Assembly (NCBI RefSeq): GCF_014174475.1
Contig: NZ_JACJUD010000003.1
Span: 1 to 64,000 of the forward strand
Direction of reading: 5' to 3'
DNA length: 64,000 nt
From: Aquipseudomonas ullengensis
Lineage (GTDB): Bacteria; Pseudomonadota; Gammaproteobacteria; Pseudomonadales; Pseudomonadaceae
The number at the start of each line of letters is the position of its first letter. Positions within the stretch are counted from its first letter, which is position 1. Below the pieces are notes generated by a model, which ran no database searches, had not been told where the DNA came from, and was given only the letters and a program-made list of their open reading frames with translations. Positions 51,926-60,099 of the stretch are shown here, one piece after another. A program made the translations under genes and the position numbers.

Positions 51926-52847
51926 ATGGGCGCCAGGCCAGGCCCTGTTCGGCGAGGTATTCGTCCAGGCATTCGATGAAGGCCACCACCTTGCGTGTCT
52001 GCCGGCGGTGGGCGAGGTAGAGCAGGTGCACCCAGGGGCCGAAGGCGTCCGGCTCCAGCCAGTATTCGGGTAACAGTTGCACCAGCTCGCCACGCGCCAG
52101 GTAGGGCGCGGCACTCCAGCGCGGAAGAACCTGCAGGCCCTGGCCGTCGAGCAGGCAGGCGAGCAGGAAGTCGTAGTTGTCGCTGGTCAGGCGTGGGGTC
52201 GGATGGTCATAACGGATGCGCTTGTCGCCCTGGCGCATCCACCAGAAATGCCGGTTGAGCAGCGGGTGGCGGAACATCAGCCAGTCGTGTTCGGCGAGGT
52301 TGTCAGGGGTCACCGGTAGCTGTTTGCGCTGCAGGTAGGCGGGGCTGGCGCAGAGCAGTATGCGGTTCTCGGTCAGCGGGCGGGCGATCAGCCCGGGCAA
52401 CTCGGTGGGCCCATCGCGCAGGGCGAGGTCGTAGCTGCCGTCGATCAGGTCAATGAAGGTGTCGCTCAGGTCCACCTCCAGATGCACCTGCGGATGGCGG
52501 CGCATGTAGCGCCGGCACGCTTCACCGAGAAAAGCCGGGCCGAACGACGGCGGGGCGATCAGGCGCAGGGTGCCGCGCAGCTCGTGCTGCAGTTGGCCGA
52601 CTTCCTCGCCGGCCTGGTGCAGGTTGGCCAGGGCCTGGCGCGCACCTTCCAGATAGATTTGCCCGGCTTCGGTCAGGGCCATGCGCCGTGTGGTGCGCAC
52701 CAACAGGCGCGCGCCGAGTTCGGCTTCCAGGTGGGCGACGGCCTTGGTCAGCGCCGAGGGCGTCTTGCCCAGGTGCTCGGCGGCGCGGCTGAAACTGCCG
52801 TGTTCGGCGGTGGCGACGAACATGGTGAGGGCGCTGAGCTTGTCCAT
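51924..52847 (-). CDS. LysR-family transcriptional regulator
   Basis: 307 aa from ATG 52847; in-frame sequence further upstream belongs to the divergent gene. Winged HTH (1-60: MFVATAEHGSFSRAAEHLGKTPSALTKAVAHLE) and a type 2 periplasmic-binding-like ligand domain. Divergent from the exported amidohydrolase (106-bp gap), the usual arrangement for a LysR regulator and its target. Confidence 0.92.
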   Translation of the reverse strand: MDKLSALTMFVATAEHGSFSRAAEHLGKTPSALTKAVAHLEAELGARLLVRTTRRMALTEAGQIYLEGARQALANLHQAGEEVGQLQHELRGTLRLIAPPSFGPAFLGEACRRYMRRHPQVHLEVDLSDTFIDLIDGSYDLALRDGPTELPGLIARPLTENRILLCASPAYLQRKQLPVTPDNLAEHDWLMFRHPLLNRHFWWMRQGDKRIRYDHPTPRLTSDNYDFLLACLLDGQGLQVLPRWSAAPYLARGELVQLLPEYWLEPDAFGPWVHLLYLAHRRQTRKVVAFIECLDEYLAEQGLAWRP

Positions 52848-52953
52848 CCATTCGTTCCTAGAAGGCACAGGAGTTGTGCGGGTTGTGGCGTTCTTCGATT
52901 GCCCGCGCATCGGTAGTCTCCGCCCTGACTCGATAAAAACAAAGGGGTGTGCG

Positions 52954-54684
52954 ATGAAACCGGTGATTCCTGCGCTGCTCGCCATGGCAGTTTCTTTTTC
53001 CTCGATGGAAAGCATGGCGGCCGTGGACCTGATCCTGCATAACGGCAAAATCTTCACCGGCGAGCCCGGCCAGGGCTTCCAGCAGGCGCTGGCGGTGAGT
53101 GACGGCAAGGTCCTGCAGGTGGGCGCCAGCAGTGCTCTGCTGGCGCTCAAGGAGTCCGGCACCCAGGTGGTCGACCTCGGCGGCAAGGTGCTGATGCCGG
53201 GGCTGATCGACTCGCACTCCCACGCCATTTTTGGCGGCCTGGAACTGGCGTCGGCCAGCGCCGAGGGCCAGCTCCTGCCGTTCGATGAGCTGGAGCGGCG
53301 CCTGCGCGATGGCAAGGCCAAGCAGGGCGACATCCTCAGCGTGGGCGGCATGCCATCGGCCTACTGGAGCCAGCTGGCGGAGTTCGACAAGCGCTTCAAC
53401 CAGGGCGAGTGGGCGCAAGTGCCGATCTTCTTCATCGGCTGGGATCACCACACCGGCTGGGCCAACCGGGCCATGCTGAAACGTGCCGGCATCGACCAGG
53501 CACGAGTGGCGGCGCTGCAGGGCGAGGCGCGCAACACCATCGGTCACGATGAACAATTGCAGCCCAATGGCTTCCTCGCCGACGCCGGTCTCGACCCGGC
53601 CATGGCGCAGATGCCGGCGGCCAGCGATGCTCAGTTGCTGGAAGCCGGACGTGCCGCGCTGCGTTACAACCACCAACTGGGCATCACCGCCTGGATGGAC
53701 CCGGCGGCCAACGGCGCACCGGGTGAAGCACTGTTCGACCTCAAGCCCACGGCCAAGTCGGTCGGCATCCTGCCGGTGTACAAGCAACTGGCCGAGCGCG
53801 GCGAACTGAATGCTCACGTTGCCGCCTTGCTGGTGGTGCACCCGAAAAGCCGCCCGGCCGATCTCGATGTCATCGAGCAGGTGCGCGAGCAGTTCCAGGG
53901 TGTGCCCAACCTGACCCTGCCGGGAATCAAGGTGTTCGCCGATGGCGTGCCGGAATTCCCGGCGCAGACCGCCGCATTGCTGGAGCCCTACAAGAACTCG
54001 AAGAAGTACGGCGAGTTGCTGATCGACCCGGCGCACTTCGGTGAGCTGGTCAGCGCGGCCGACGCCCGTGGCTGGCTGGTGCACATCCATGCCATCGGTG
54101 ACCGTGCGGTGCGCGAGTCGCTCAATGGCATCGAGCAGGCGCGCAAGGACCGGCAGAGCGGCATCGCCCACTCGATCACTCACCTGCAGATGGTCAATCC
54201 CAAGGAGTTCACCCGCTTCAAGCCGCTCGGGGTGATCGCTTCCATGCAGCTCTACTGGGCCAGCGCCGATGACGTGTCGATCGACCTGGTGCAGCCGTAC
54301 ATCAGCGCCATGGCCTTCCACTTCCAGTACCCGGCGCGTTCGCTGCTGAAGAATGGCGCCACCATTGCCGGCGCCAGCGACTGGCCGGTGACCACGCCCA
54401 ATCCCTGGTTCGCCATCTACCAGGCGGTGAGCCGCAAGGGCCCCAAGGGCGTGCTCAATGCCCAGGAAGCCATCGACCGCGAAACCATGTTCTACGCCTA
54501 CACCCTGAACGCGGCCAGGGCCATCGGCCTGGAGTCGCAGATCGGTTCGCTGGCCTCCGGCAAGCAGGCCGACTTCATCGTCCTCGACCGTGATGTGTTC
54601 AGCGTCGACGACAAGGCCCTGCACGACACCCAGGTGCTCAGCACCTACTTCGCCGGTCGCGAAGTCTACGTCGCACCCCGCTAA
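52954..54684 (+). CDS. exported amidohydrolase (YtcJ/AepA-like)
   Basis: 576 aa from ATG 52954. Signal peptide about 1-23 ending SMAA, so periplasmic. Amidohydrolase_3 layout: first metal motif HSH at 88-90 (GLIDSHSHAIF), later HIHAIGDRAV and HSITHLQMV, then ASDWPV near the C-terminus. Hydrolyses an amide or related bond with one or two metals; substrate unknown. Precedes a porin gene, possibly a scavenging pair under the LysR regulator. Confidence 0.88.
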   Translation: MKPVIPALLAMAVSFSSMESMAAVDLILHNGKIFTGEPGQGFQQALAVSDGKVLQVGASSALLALKESGTQVVDLGGKVLMPGLIDSHSHAIFGGLELASASAEGQLLPFDELERRLRDGKAKQGDILSVGGMPSAYWSQLAEFDKRFNQGEWAQVPIFFIGWDHHTGWANRAMLKRAGIDQARVAALQGEARNTIGHDEQLQPNGFLADAGLDPAMAQMPAASDAQLLEAGRAALRYNHQLGITAWMDPAANGAPGEALFDLKPTAKSVGILPVYKQLAERGELNAHVAALLVVHPKSRPADLDVIEQVREQFQGVPNLTLPGIKVFADGVPEFPAQTAALLEPYKNSKKYGELLIDPAHFGELVSAADARGWLVHIHAIGDRAVRESLNGIEQARKDRQSGIAHSITHLQMVNPKEFTRFKPLGVIASMQLYWASADDVSIDLVQPYISAMAFHFQYPARSLLKNGATIAGASDWPVTTPNPWFAIYQAVSRKGPKGVLNAQEAIDRETMFYAYTLNAARAIGLESQIGSLASGKQADFIVLDRDVFSVDDKALHDTQVLSTYFAGREVYVAPR

Positions 54685-54705
54685 CAACAGCTTCCATCGC
54701 GTGTC

Positions 54706-54732
54706 GCCGGGCCCACATGTGCGGGGCCCGGC
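54706..54732 (+). other. intercistronic hairpin
   Basis: Perfect 9-bp stem GCCGGGCCC/GGGCCCGGC (54706-54714 with 54724-54732), no T-run. Between amidohydrolase and porin genes; could stabilise mRNA or tune downstream expression. Confidence 0.5.
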
Positions 54733-54780
54733 AACGCCTTGCCCGTCTCTGCCATAACAACCACAACAATCGAGAGAGCC

Positions 54781-55521
54781 ATGAAACACTCCCACCTGTG
54801 TGTCCTGGGCGGCTTGCTGCTGGCCCCGCTGAGCAGCCAGGCGCTGCCGATCAACGACGACTTCGCCGTGCAGATCGACCTGACCCTGGCCAGCGACTAC
54901 CGCACCCGCGGCATTTCCCAGACCCTCGGCGACCCGGCTGCCCAGGCTGGCGCCACGTTGCTGCACAGCAGCGGCCTGTATGCCGGCGCCTGGACCTCCA
55001 ACGTCGATTTCGGCCTGGGCCTGAAGACCCGTCAGGAGGTCGACTACTACGCCGGTTGGTACTGGCAGGCCAGCGACGAGATCGGCCTCGACCTCGGCTA
55101 CGTCAAGTACAGCTACCCGCGCGAATCGCAGTTCAACCAGAGCGAGGTCTACGCCATCCTCAGCGCCTATGGCTTCAAGGCGGCGGCCTACTACTCCAAC
55201 GACGTGCCGAACTTCTTCGGCGACGACCAGGACACCCTCTACAGCTACCTCGGCTACGAGACCCAGTTACCGTTCGAACTGGGGCTGGAGCTGCGCTACG
55301 GGCGGATGGACTTCAAGGACCCGCTGTTCGTCAGTGGTTCGGGCGACGGCACCAGCAGCTACCACGAATGGGAAGCCACGCTGGCCCGCGAACTGGTGGG
55401 CATCACCTGGGGCTTGAGCTTCGTCGACACCGACCTGTCGCAGCAGGACTGCTACAGCTACTACGGCTTCCAGGACACCTGCAGCGCCACCTGGGTGGCT
55501 AGCGCCAGCAAGTCGTTCTGA
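54781..55521 (+). CDS. TorF-family putative porin
   Basis: 246 aa from ATG 54781 with AGAGAG upstream; an earlier in-frame ATG (54739) is less likely. Signal peptide about 1-21 (ending SSQA). Repeated amphipathic strands such as LTLASDYRTRGISQTLGDPA and a terminal Phe mark a beta-barrel; the opening matches the TIGR02001 family. 96 bp after the amidohydrolase. Confidence 0.82.
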   Translation: MKHSHLCVLGGLLLAPLSSQALPINDDFAVQIDLTLASDYRTRGISQTLGDPAAQAGATLLHSSGLYAGAWTSNVDFGLGLKTRQEVDYYAGWYWQASDEIGLDLGYVKYSYPRESQFNQSEVYAILSAYGFKAAAYYSNDVPNFFGDDQDTLYSYLGYETQLPFELGLELRYGRMDFKDPLFVSGSGDGTSSYHEWEATLARELVGITWGLSFVDTDLSQQDCYSYYGFQDTCSATWVASASKSF

Positions 55522-55546
55522 CCGACCGAAAGCGAATCTGTCGCCC

Positions 55547-55579
55547 AACAAAAAGCCCGCTTGATGCGGGCTTTTTGTT
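55547..55579. terminator. bidirectional terminator between the porin and SDR genes
   Basis: Perfect 14-bp stem, 55547-55560 with 55566-55579, loop TTGAT, A-run/T-run on both sides. Confidence 0.92.
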
Positions 55580-55593
55580 CTCAGCGAAAACAC

Positions 55594-56442
55594 CTACTTC
55601 AACTCCCAGCGGCCATTCACCCGTTGCGCCAGGCCGCGTTCGCCGAGGGACTCCAGGTAGCGTTGCAGGCCTTTTTCGCCGCGCTTCCTGAACAGCAGGA
55701 TGGTCCTGGGGAGCAGGTTGGGAAACAGCATCGCCAGGTTGGACAGCCACGACTCGCTGGCCTTGGGTGTGCGCTCCAGGCAAGGCTTGTCGAGCATCAG
55801 CAGGACCTGTTCGGCGACGTCTTCCGGTTGCTGCGGTGGGTCGATGAATTGCAGGGCGTTGCCGCCGTGGATGGCTTCATGGCGCAGCATCGCCGTCTCG
55901 GTGGCGGCGGGGAGGATCGAGCCGACCTTGATGCCCTTGCTCGCCAGGTCCAGGCCGATCGACAGCATGGCGCCGCGCAGGCCGAACTTGCTGGCGGCGT
56001 AGATCGGCGTTTCCGGCAGCGGGAAGATGCCGCCCAGGGACACGGTGGAAATCACCCGCGCATCGGCCGAGCGCTTGAGCAGCGGGATGGCCAGGCGGGT
56101 CAGCACCAGCGGCGCGACCAGGTTGATGTTCAGCTCGCCGAGGATGCTCTCTACCGAGCGTTCGTCGAAGGCTTCCACACGGGCGATGCCGGCGTTGTTG
56201 ATGAGGATGTCGAGGCGGCCGAAGCGCTCTTCGACAAAACTCATCAGGCGGGCGAGGGCGTCGTGGTCGGTGAGGTCGGCGGCGAACGGCGTGGCCTGTT
56301 CGCCGAGGCGTTCGGCCACCTGTTGCAGGCGCTCGGCCTGGATGTCCACCAGCACCAGGCGCATGCCGCGCTGGATCAGCCGCTCGCAGATGGCCTGGCC
56401 GATGCCGCCGGCAGCGCCGGTAATCAGTACCACTGGGTGCAT
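55594..56442 (-). CDS. short-chain dehydrogenase/reductase (second)
   Basis: 282 aa from MHPVVLITGAAGGIG; in-frame codons further upstream lie in a palindromic repeat and are rejected. Cofactor motif TGAAGGIG at 8-15, NNAG, catalytic YAASK. C-terminal extension ends in a basic helical region (LFRKRGEKGLQRYLESLGERG). 79 bp downstream of the second flavin monooxygenase on the same strand, probably one unit. Confidence 0.87.
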   Translation of the reverse strand: MHPVVLITGAAGGIGQAICERLIQRGMRLVLVDIQAERLQQVAERLGEQATPFAADLTDHDALARLMSFVEERFGRLDILINNAGIARVEAFDERSVESILGELNINLVAPLVLTRLAIPLLKRSADARVISTVSLGGIFPLPETPIYAASKFGLRGAMLSIGLDLASKGIKVGSILPAATETAMLRHEAIHGGNALQFIDPPQQPEDVAEQVLLMLDKPCLERTPKASESWLSNLAMLFPNLLPRTILLFRKRGEKGLQRYLESLGERGLAQRVNGRWELK

Positions 56443-56470
56443 GACGTGTCCTCGCCTGGGTGTCATTTTG

Positions 56471-56526
56471 CGTAGCCCGGACTTCAGTACGGGGCGGCGG
56501 TTTCCCGGACTGAAGTCCGGGCTACG
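56471..56526. repeat. palindromic repeat element B
   Basis: Perfect 18-bp inverted repeat (56471-56488 with 56509-56526), arm CGTAGCCCGGACTTCAGT, plus inner CGGG/CCCG pairing. The distal arm contains the TAG stop codon of the neighbouring monooxygenase gene (56522-56524). Confidence 0.9.
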
Positions 56527-57913
56527 GGAGCGCTGGTGCGCACGACGCGGGCGTGGCCGCACTGCGGCGCAAGCTGGCGTAGTAGCCCTCGTCCAGCTCG
56601 CCCCAGTCCATGTTCTTGCGCAGTTTGCGCAGGTAGGTCTTCAGCGCGTGGACTTCCAGGTACACCTCGTGGCGCTGGGATTTGACGAAGTCGATGCCGC
56701 CGGACAGGTCCGGGTCGTCGTTGGCGATCAGCTGCTCGAACTGGCGCGCCTGCTCGGGGCGTTGCAGCTGGTCGCGCAGGTAGCAGGCCACCGCGTGGGC
56801 TTCGTTGTCGAACAGCTTGTAGGCGCTGGAGTTGGTTTCCAGGTAGCCGATGCCGAACAGGTTGTGGTGCTGGCGGCTGAAGATCGACAGGTACAGCTGC
56901 GGGCGCCCGCCCTTCCATTCGAAGTAGTCGGCGGCGTACTTGCAGCTCCACTTGTAGCCGGTGGCGTACAGCGCCAGGTCGATCTGCTCGCGGCTGCCGT
57001 CCTTGAACACCGCGTAATCGCCGTCGAAGTGGTCGAGGTCGGGCTTGGCCTGGATGTCGCCGTGCTGCAGGTAGTGCAGCAGCTGGGTGTTCATCAGCGG
57101 GTGGCTTTCGAACAGCTTGTGGTCCGGCTTGGGCAGGCCGAAGCGGGTCAGGTTGCCGTTGATCAGGCGCAGGATCAGGCTGAACACCGGGCGTACCAGC
57201 CAGAGCGGCAGGTGCGGGCCGCTCTCGCTGACTTCATCGGCGGGCAGGCCGAACAGGTGCTTGGGAATGAAGTGGTAGCCACGGCGCAGGCTGATAAAGG
57301 CTTTGTCGGCGTGGCTGGCCGCGTCGCAGGCGATGTCCGCGCCGGAGTTGCCGGCGCCGATGATCAGCACGCGCTTGCCGTTGAATTCGTCGGCCTTCTT
57401 GAAGGTCACCGAGTGGCGGATCTCGCCGTTGAACTGGCCCTTGATGGCCGGCATGTTCGGGTCCCAGTTGCAGCCGGTGGCGCAGACCACGGCGCGGTAG
57501 CAGCGCTTCTCGCCGCCTTGCAGGGTCACCTGCCAGCGCCCGTCCTCGCGCTTGGCGACGTGTTCGACGGCGGTGTTGAAACGGATGTGCTCGTACAGGC
57601 CGAAGGTGTGGGCGAAGGCGCGGGCGTATTCGAGGATCTGCCGGTTACTCGGGTAATCGGGGAAGTGCTTGGGCATCGGGAAGTCGAGAAAGCCGGAGAG
57701 GTCGCGCGAGGAGATGAAGTGCGCGGACTCGTACATCGGCGTGCCGGGGTTAGTGATGTCCCACACGCCGCCGACATCGCTGTGGCGCTCGAACTGTTCG
57801 TAGTCCAGACCCTGGCGCTTGAGTGCGCGGGCCATGCACAGGCCGCCGGGGCCGCCGCCGATGATGCACACGGCATCGCCGCAGTCGTGGATGCTGTCGT
57901 TCGCTGTGCTCAC
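56522..57913 (-). CDS. flavin-containing monooxygenase (FMO type)
   Basis: 463 aa from GTG 57913, chosen for the CAGGAG 8 nt upstream; a GTG at 57946 is possible. FAD motif GGGPGG at 19-24, NADPH motif GAGNSG near 185, FMO motif FNGEIRHSVTF at 161-171 (FxGxxxHxxxF) and LYATGY late in the protein. These point to a classical FMO that oxidises N, S or other soft nucleophiles rather than the BVMO-type enzyme encoded at 42215. The stop codon lies inside repeat element B. Divergent from the cytochrome gene. Confidence 0.88.
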   Translation of the reverse strand: MSTANDSIHDCGDAVCIIGGGPGGLCMARALKRQGLDYEQFERHSDVGGVWDITNPGTPMYESAHFISSRDLSGFLDFPMPKHFPDYPSNRQILEYARAFAHTFGLYEHIRFNTAVEHVAKREDGRWQVTLQGGEKRCYRAVVCATGCNWDPNMPAIKGQFNGEIRHSVTFKKADEFNGKRVLIIGAGNSGADIACDAASHADKAFISLRRGYHFIPKHLFGLPADEVSESGPHLPLWLVRPVFSLILRLINGNLTRFGLPKPDHKLFESHPLMNTQLLHYLQHGDIQAKPDLDHFDGDYAVFKDGSREQIDLALYATGYKWSCKYAADYFEWKGGRPQLYLSIFSRQHHNLFGIGYLETNSSAYKLFDNEAHAVACYLRDQLQRPEQARQFEQLIANDDPDLSGGIDFVKSQRHEVYLEVHALKTYLRKLRKNMDWGELDEGYYASLRRSAATPASCAPALP

Positions 57914-58001
57914 GGTGCGGGCTCCTGTAGTGGCTGATGTGTCCACGTTAGCAAGGGTCGTACAGATCCACAGGGGTGGAGTGGCCGCGAAAGGGGGCAG
58001 A

Positions 58002-58080
58002 AACGGCCAGTCGCAACGGTGCGTAGCCGCGCCGAATCTGCGCCGGGTTTTGGCCGTTGTGCTGTTCTTGGCTGGCCGTT
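58002..58080. promoter_or_regulatory. three TGGCCGTT half-sites in the divergent FMO/cytochrome region
   Basis: TGGCCGTT occurs at 58051-58058 and 58073-58080 in direct orientation exactly 22 bp apart, and inverted at 58002-58009. Outer copies extend to the 10-bp inverted repeat AAACGGCCAG/CTGGCCGTTT. Direct half-sites two helical turns apart are the pattern of AraC-family operators; an AraC gene lies at 61645-62682. Confidence 0.5.
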
Positions 58081-58152
58081 TGAGACCTCATACGCCACGC
58101 GCCGCTGCTTTAGTGTGGCGTTATCGAGATGAGCAAAGGCGCGGAGGAAACT

Positions 58153-58551
58153 ATGCGGGCAGGGCGAAATGGGGGGCTGAGGTCGGCCGGTGTCTGGCGC
58201 GGCTGGGCCATGCTGTTGGGGCTGGGCGTGCTGCTGGCTGGCTGCGGTGATGATGCGCCGCCGGCACAAACCGCTGTGCAGAGCGTGCCGGCGGATGCGG
58301 CGCTGGCGCAGCTGTATGGCGCCAGTTGCAAGCAGTGCCATGCCAACCCCGCCGCCGGTGCACCGCTGACCGGCGATAGCGCCGCCTGGGCGCCGCGCCT
58401 GGAGAAGGGCATGGATACGCTGCTGGACCACAGCATCAATGGCTTCCAGGGCATGCCGCCGCTGGGGCTGTGCATGCAGTGCTCGGAGCAGGATTTCCGC
58501 GCGCTGATCACATTCATGTCGGCCATGCCGAAACCAGCGGAGGGCCAGTGA
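58153..58551 (+). CDS. cytochrome c5-like lipoprotein
   Basis: 132 aa from ATG 58153, which has GGAGGA upstream; ATG 58129 would add 8 residues. Lipobox LLAG-Cys31, so a lipid-anchored periplasmic protein. Heme motif CKQCH at 59-63; GMPPLGLCMQC at 100-110 supplies the axial Met and the CxxC disulfide typical of cytochrome c5. Single electron carrier. The FAD oxidase starts 1 bp after its stop, so the two are almost certainly made together. Confidence 0.9.
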   Translation: MRAGRNGGLRSAGVWRGWAMLLGLGVLLAGCGDDAPPAQTAVQSVPADAALAQLYGASCKQCHANPAAGAPLTGDSAAWAPRLEKGMDTLLDHSINGFQGMPPLGLCMQCSEQDFRALITFMSAMPKPAEGQ

Positions 58552-58552
58552 C

Positions 58553-59947
58553 ATGGGGCAGCCATTCTCCCGTCGTCAGCTGTTGCAGCGTGCCAGCCTG
58601 CTGGGCGCCTGCCTGGCGTTGCCGGCCCGCTCGCTGTGGGCCGCAGACACGCCGCGACCCATACCCTGGCGCAACTGGTCCGGCGTGCAGAGCTGCCTGC
58701 CGCTGGAGCGGCTGGCGCCAAAGAACCTCGACGAGCTGGTGCAGATCATCCGTAAGGCCTCGGGCAAGATCCGCCCGGTCGGCTCAGGGCATTCCTTCAG
58801 TGCGCTGGTACCCACCGACGACACCTTGCTGTCGCTGAGCAACTTCTCCGGGCTGCTGGCGCATGACGCGCAGACCCTGCAAGCGGAGTTCGGCGGCGGC
58901 ACGCCGATGTCGAGCATGGGCGCGCCTCTCAAGGAGGTCGGCCAGGCGCTGGTCAACATGGCCGACACCGACTACCAGACCCTGGCCGGGGCGATCGCCA
59001 CCTCGACCCACGGCACCGGCATCGGTTTCGGTTCCTACTCCTCTCAGGTGAGCGGCCTGCAACTGGTCAGCGCCACCGGCGAGGTGCTCGACTGTAGCCG
59101 TGAGAACAACCCTGAGCTGTTCGCCGCCGCGCGTGTCTCCCTCGGCGCGCTGGGCGTGGTGACCAAGGTGCGCATGCAGAACCGCGCCGCCTTCCGCCTG
59201 CGCGAGCGCCAGTGGTTGGGCAAGACCGAGGAGCTGCTGGAGGATGTCGAAAACCTCAAGCGCGACAACCAGCACTGGGAGATGCTGGTCATCACCCATT
59301 CCGACTACGCGCTGTCGGTGGCGCTGAACGAGACCGAGGACCCGAGCACGCCGCCGGTGCCACCGGACGAGGAGGGCGGCAACGGCTTCATCGACATCAT
59401 CGAGGGGCTGGACAAGCACCTGAGCGACTCCCCCGATCTGCGCCGCAGCTTGCTCAACAATATGCGCCACTTGGCCAGCTTCGACGACCGGGTGGACGCC
59501 TCCTACGAGATCTTCGCCAACGTGCGCAACGTGCGCTTCAACGAGATGGAGTACTCGGTGCCGGCCGAGCACGGCCCGGCCTGTTTGCGCGAGATCCTCA
59601 AGCGCATCGACGACGGCAACCTGCGCACCTGGATGCCGGTCGAGTACCGCTACGTGAAGGCCGACGACATTCCTCTGAGCATGTTCGAGGGGCGCGACAG
59701 TTGTGCGCTGTCGATCCACCAGCACCATGCGATGGACCATCGCGAGTTCTTCGCCGCGATCGAGCCGATCTTCTGGAAGTATGAGGGGCGGCCGCACTGG
59801 GGCAAGCTGCACAGCCTGGGTGCGCGTCAGCTGGCGGCGCTGTACCCGCGCTGGAAGGAATTCACCGAACTGCGCCAGGCGCTGGACCCGCACGGGCGCT
59901 TCGTCAACGCGCACCTGGCCAGCCTGTTCGGCCTCAACATCGGTTAA
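58553..59947 (+). CDS. Tat-exported FAD-linked oxidase (D-arabinono-lactone oxidase-like)
   Basis: 464 aa VAO-family flavoprotein. N-terminus FSRRQLLQ followed by a hydrophobic stretch and cleavage-like ARSLWA is a twin-arginine signal, so the folded flavoprotein is exported. FAD domain PVGSGHSFS with His80 in the position that carries covalent FAD in aldonolactone oxidases; C-terminal GRPHWGK (His415) is the family active-site motif. Oxidises a lactone or sugar alcohol-like substrate; the adjacent c5 cytochrome is the probable electron acceptor. Substrate unknown. Confidence 0.88.
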   Translation: MGQPFSRRQLLQRASLLGACLALPARSLWAADTPRPIPWRNWSGVQSCLPLERLAPKNLDELVQIIRKASGKIRPVGSGHSFSALVPTDDTLLSLSNFSGLLAHDAQTLQAEFGGGTPMSSMGAPLKEVGQALVNMADTDYQTLAGAIATSTHGTGIGFGSYSSQVSGLQLVSATGEVLDCSRENNPELFAAARVSLGALGVVTKVRMQNRAAFRLRERQWLGKTEELLEDVENLKRDNQHWEMLVITHSDYALSVALNETEDPSTPPVPPDEEGGNGFIDIIEGLDKHLSDSPDLRRSLLNNMRHLASFDDRVDASYEIFANVRNVRFNEMEYSVPAEHGPACLREILKRIDDGNLRTWMPVEYRYVKADDIPLSMFEGRDSCALSIHQHHAMDHREFFAAIEPIFWKYEGRPHWGKLHSLGARQLAALYPRWKEFTELRQALDPHGRFVNAHLASLFGLNIG

Positions 59948-60087
59948 GAACCTGTCTCGGATCTCTTGATCGTCGGCCATGCGTCGTTAAAAACAGGCTC
60001 GGACTGCTCATTTACACTTCGTAAACTCCGCGTCCTCGCCTGTTTTTGCCTAGCCTGGCTCTAGCTCAAAAGACCCGAAACAGGTTC
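59948..60087. repeat. 140-bp nested palindromic element C (MITE-like)
   Basis: Outer 21-bp arms (59948-59968 and 60067-60087) match at 18 positions; inside are perfect 10-bp arms AAAAACAGGC/GCCTGTTTTT (59989-59998, 60038-60047) and a small TTTAC/GTAAA hairpin (60011-60025). Flanked on both sides by TAA (59945-59947, the stop codon of the oxidase, and 60088-60090), a possible 3-bp target duplication. Confidence 0.75.
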
Positions 60088-60099
60088 TAAGGAGTAGGG

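Noticed and set aside
52858..54966. 702-codon frame antisense to the amidohydrolase
   Set aside because: Runs across the gene boundary into the porin gene and has no domain features.
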